NCBI RefSeq assembly: GCF_002950575.1
Contig: NZ_CP026923.1
Span: forward strand, 1,550,001 to 1,614,000
Reading direction: 5' to 3'
DNA: 64,000 nt
From: Pontimonas salivibrio
GTDB lineage: Bacteria; Actinomycetota; Actinomycetes; Actinomycetales; Microbacteriaceae
The translations under genes were made by a program, and so were the position numbers. This document shows positions 62,262-64,000 of this stretch, piece by piece (the stretch's first letter is position 1; every line of letters starts with the position of its first letter). The notes beneath the pieces are model-generated. The model was not told where the DNA came from. It did not search any database and was given only the letters and a program-made list of their open reading frames with translations.

Positions 62262-63245
62262 GTGAAACTTTTCGTCACCGGTGGTGCCGGCTTTATCGGG
62301 TCAAACTTTGTGCGAATGGCCCTCGGTGGTCGACTTCCCGGCCTAGAAGAAGCAGAAATCACCGTCTTTGATGCCCTGACCTATTCCGGGACGCTCACCA
62401 ACCTCGAATCGGTGGCCAACCACCCGCGTTTTCGCTTCATCCAAGGCGACATTAGGGACATGCCCGCACTGCTGGAGCATGTGGCAGGCCACGACGCAAT
62501 CGTGCACTTTGCGGCAGAAAGCCACGTCGATCGAAGCGTGTCTGACGCAGGAATCTTCGTGGACACCAACGTTGCCGGTACCCAGAAACTTCTAGAAGCC
62601 GCGCGCCAGCTGGGCACGGACCGTTTCCTGCAGGTATCAACCGACGAAGTGTATGGCTCGATTGATGAGGGTGAGTGGGATGAGGAAGAACCCCTGCTTC
62701 CCAATTCACCGTATGCGGCCAGTAAGGCCGCATCAGATTTAATGGTCCGCGCGTACCACCAAACCCACGGTTTAGACACCGTGATGACCCGGTGTAGCAA
62801 CAATTACGGCCCCCACCATTTTCCAGAAAAGGTCATTCCGCTGTTTGTCACCAACCTTCTCGACGGGCACCCCGTTCCGCTCTATGGCGACGGTGGCAAC
62901 CAGCGCGATTGGCTCCACGTGGACGACCACTGCCGCGGTATCGCTCTAGTGCTCCAAAAAGGCACCAGCGGTGAGGTCTACAACATTGGTGGCGGCACGG
63001 AGCTCACCAATAAAGAACTCACTCACATGCTCTTAGGTCTCACCGGTCGAGACGATTCCTTCATCAGCCACGTGGAAGACCGGCTCGGACACGACCGTCG
63101 CTACTGCGTCAGTATCGACAAAATTTCTCGTGAACTCGGCTACGCCCCCGAAGTTGATTTCCAGGAAGGCCTCGCCGACGTCGTCCAGTGGTATCGCGAT
63201 AATCGCGGCTGGTGGGAACCCCTCAAAGCCCGCGCAGCACTCTAA
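62262..63245 (+). CDS. rfbB: dTDP-glucose 4,6-dehydratase
   Basis: 327-residue extended SDR, second step of dTDP-rhamnose synthesis. TGGAGFIGSNFVR at the start, FAAESHVDRS, STDEVYGSID with the catalytic Thr/Asp/Glu, PYAASKAASD with Tyr and Lys, RCSNNYGPHHFPEK and DWLHVDDHCRGI. GTG start with GAGGAG eight bases upstream. Followed by rfbD after 25 bp. Confidence 0.97.
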   Translation: MKLFVTGGAGFIGSNFVRMALGGRLPGLEEAEITVFDALTYSGTLTNLESVANHPRFRFIQGDIRDMPALLEHVAGHDAIVHFAAESHVDRSVSDAGIFVDTNVAGTQKLLEAARQLGTDRFLQVSTDEVYGSIDEGEWDEEEPLLPNSPYAASKAASDLMVRAYHQTHGLDTVMTRCSNNYGPHHFPEKVIPLFVTNLLDGHPVPLYGDGGNQRDWLHVDDHCRGIALVLQKGTSGEVYNIGGGTELTNKELTHMLLGLTGRDDSFISHVEDRLGHDRRYCVSIDKISRELGYAPEVDFQEGLADVVQWYRDNRGWWEPLKARAAL

Positions 63246-63270
63246 GAGCGTCTGGGAACCAGGAGCTTTG

Positions 63271-64000
63271 ATGACTCGCATTCTCCTCACCGGAGCCGGT
63301 GGCATGTTGGGCCATGACCTGCAGTCTGTCCTCGCCGACTATGACCTCACCGCCATGAGCCGGGCAGAGCTGGACATCACCGACCAGGATGCGGTGAACC
63401 AGGCAGTCGCCGGGCACGACGTTGTCGTGAACGCTGCCGCGTATACCCAGGTCGACCAGGCGGAAGCAGAACCCGAAGAGGCAATGCGGATTAACGCAGA
63501 AGGACCTGCTGCGCTTTCGCGTGCCTGTGCGACCCACCACGCCCGGCTCATTCACGTCTCCACCGACTACGTCTTCGACGGGAATGCCACCACCCCCTAC
63601 CCGGAGGGCACTCCCCGTAACCCCCAATCGGTCTACGGCAGGACGAAAGCTGCTGGCGAAGAAGCACTCGAAAAGATTTACCCGGAAGGATCCCTCATCA
63701 TTCGCACTGCCTGGTTGTATGGGAAACACGGCACACATTTCCCGGGAACCATGCTGGAGTTATCCAAAACCCACGACACGTTGAGTGTCGTGACCGACCA
63801 GGTCGGCCAACCGACCTGGTCTCGAGATTTAGCACGGATGATTCGCACCCTGATTGATTCAGACATTCGCTCCGGAATTTTCCACGGCACCAATTCGGGG
63901 CGCACCAGTTGGTATGATTTTGCGAAAGAAGTCTTTCGCCTTGCGGGGCTCGATCCAGAGCGCATAAAGCCCACCACTTCTGATGCATTTGTGAGACCCG
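63271..64000 (+). CDS. rfbD: dTDP-4-dehydrorhamnose reductase, 5' part
   Basis: Final step of dTDP-L-rhamnose synthesis. The visible 243 residues show LLTGAGGMLGHDL, VVNAAAYTQVDQAE, HVSTDYVFDG, YGRTKAAGEEA with catalytic Tyr and Lys, IIRTAWLYG and TSWYDFAKEVF. AGGAG lies five bases before the ATG. Only the C-terminal end is cut off by the window edge. Confidence 0.95.
   Translation, partial: MTRILLTGAGGMLGHDLQSVLADYDLTAMSRAELDITDQDAVNQAVAGHDVVVNAAAYTQVDQAEAEPEEAMRINAEGPAALSRACATHHARLIHVSTDYVFDGNATTPYPEGTPRNPQSVYGRTKAAGEEALEKIYPEGSLIIRTAWLYGKHGTHFPGTMLELSKTHDTLSVVTDQVGQPTWSRDLARMIRTLIDSDIRSGIFHGTNSGRTSWYDFAKEVFRLAGLDPERIKPTTSDAFVRP

Overview
The window reads as a chromosomal segment of an actinobacterium, most likely a compact-genome Microbacteriaceae-type organism. 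The evidence is the mtrA-mtrB-lpqB-comF-hpf-secA block, two WhiB proteins, a PdtaS-type kinase, DUF3499/DUF5719 family genes, frequent GTG/TTG starts, and several genes whose start codon lies 6-7 nt after a TANNNT box (leaderless pattern). All assignments are from reading the sequence; no database search was run.

Layout. 1-7.3 kb: trehalose synthesis (otsB partial, otsA), a TIM-barrel sugar isomerase-like gene, small membrane proteins, a LysE exporter, a K+ channel, a hydrolase-OsmC fusion, a GtrA protein and a cupin gene. 7.4-12.56 kb: an accessory catabolic island for D-apionate (GntR regulator, D-apionolactonase apnL, an SDR dehydrogenase, 3-oxo-isoapionate decarboxylase oiaC, D-apionate oxidoisomerase apnO). 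It is arranged as two divergent operons around a palindromic operator. A 53-bp near-identical copy of the cupin gene 3' end flanks it on both sides (49/53 matches), which looks like an insertion scar.

12.7-18.4 kb: more accessory DNA. It holds a TAXI-type solute receptor split by an in-frame stop, trhO, a hipBA toxin-antitoxin pair with twin palindromic operators, an isolated protein with a PqqD-like N-terminus followed by an internal Tat signal, and an IS481-type remnant (transposase start plus four end repeats) beside tRNA-Lys. 18.6-42 kb: mostly core genes (bcp, whiB, pdtaS, TadZ/SAF pair, secA, hpf, comF, lpqB, mtrBA, ahcY, manB, DUF3499, DUF5719, a giant membrane glycosyltransferase, whiB).

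42.4-64 kb: a cell-envelope glycan cluster. galE, manA and manB supply sugar precursors. A cytidylyltransferase-phosphatase fusion and a short NeuB-type synthase suggest a CMP-nonulosonate (possibly Kdn) route. Several glycosyltransferases, a DUF2304 protein, a secreted LysM protein, a large polytopic protein, a Wzm/Wzt-type ABC exporter and rfbA/rfbC/rfbB/rfbD (dTDP-rhamnose; rfbD runs off the window) would build and export a rhamnose-containing surface polymer.

Most notable: the putative apionate island with its duplicated cupin end, the PqqD-Tat protein, the interrupted TAXI receptor, and the inferred mannose-6-P to CMP-nonulosonate route.
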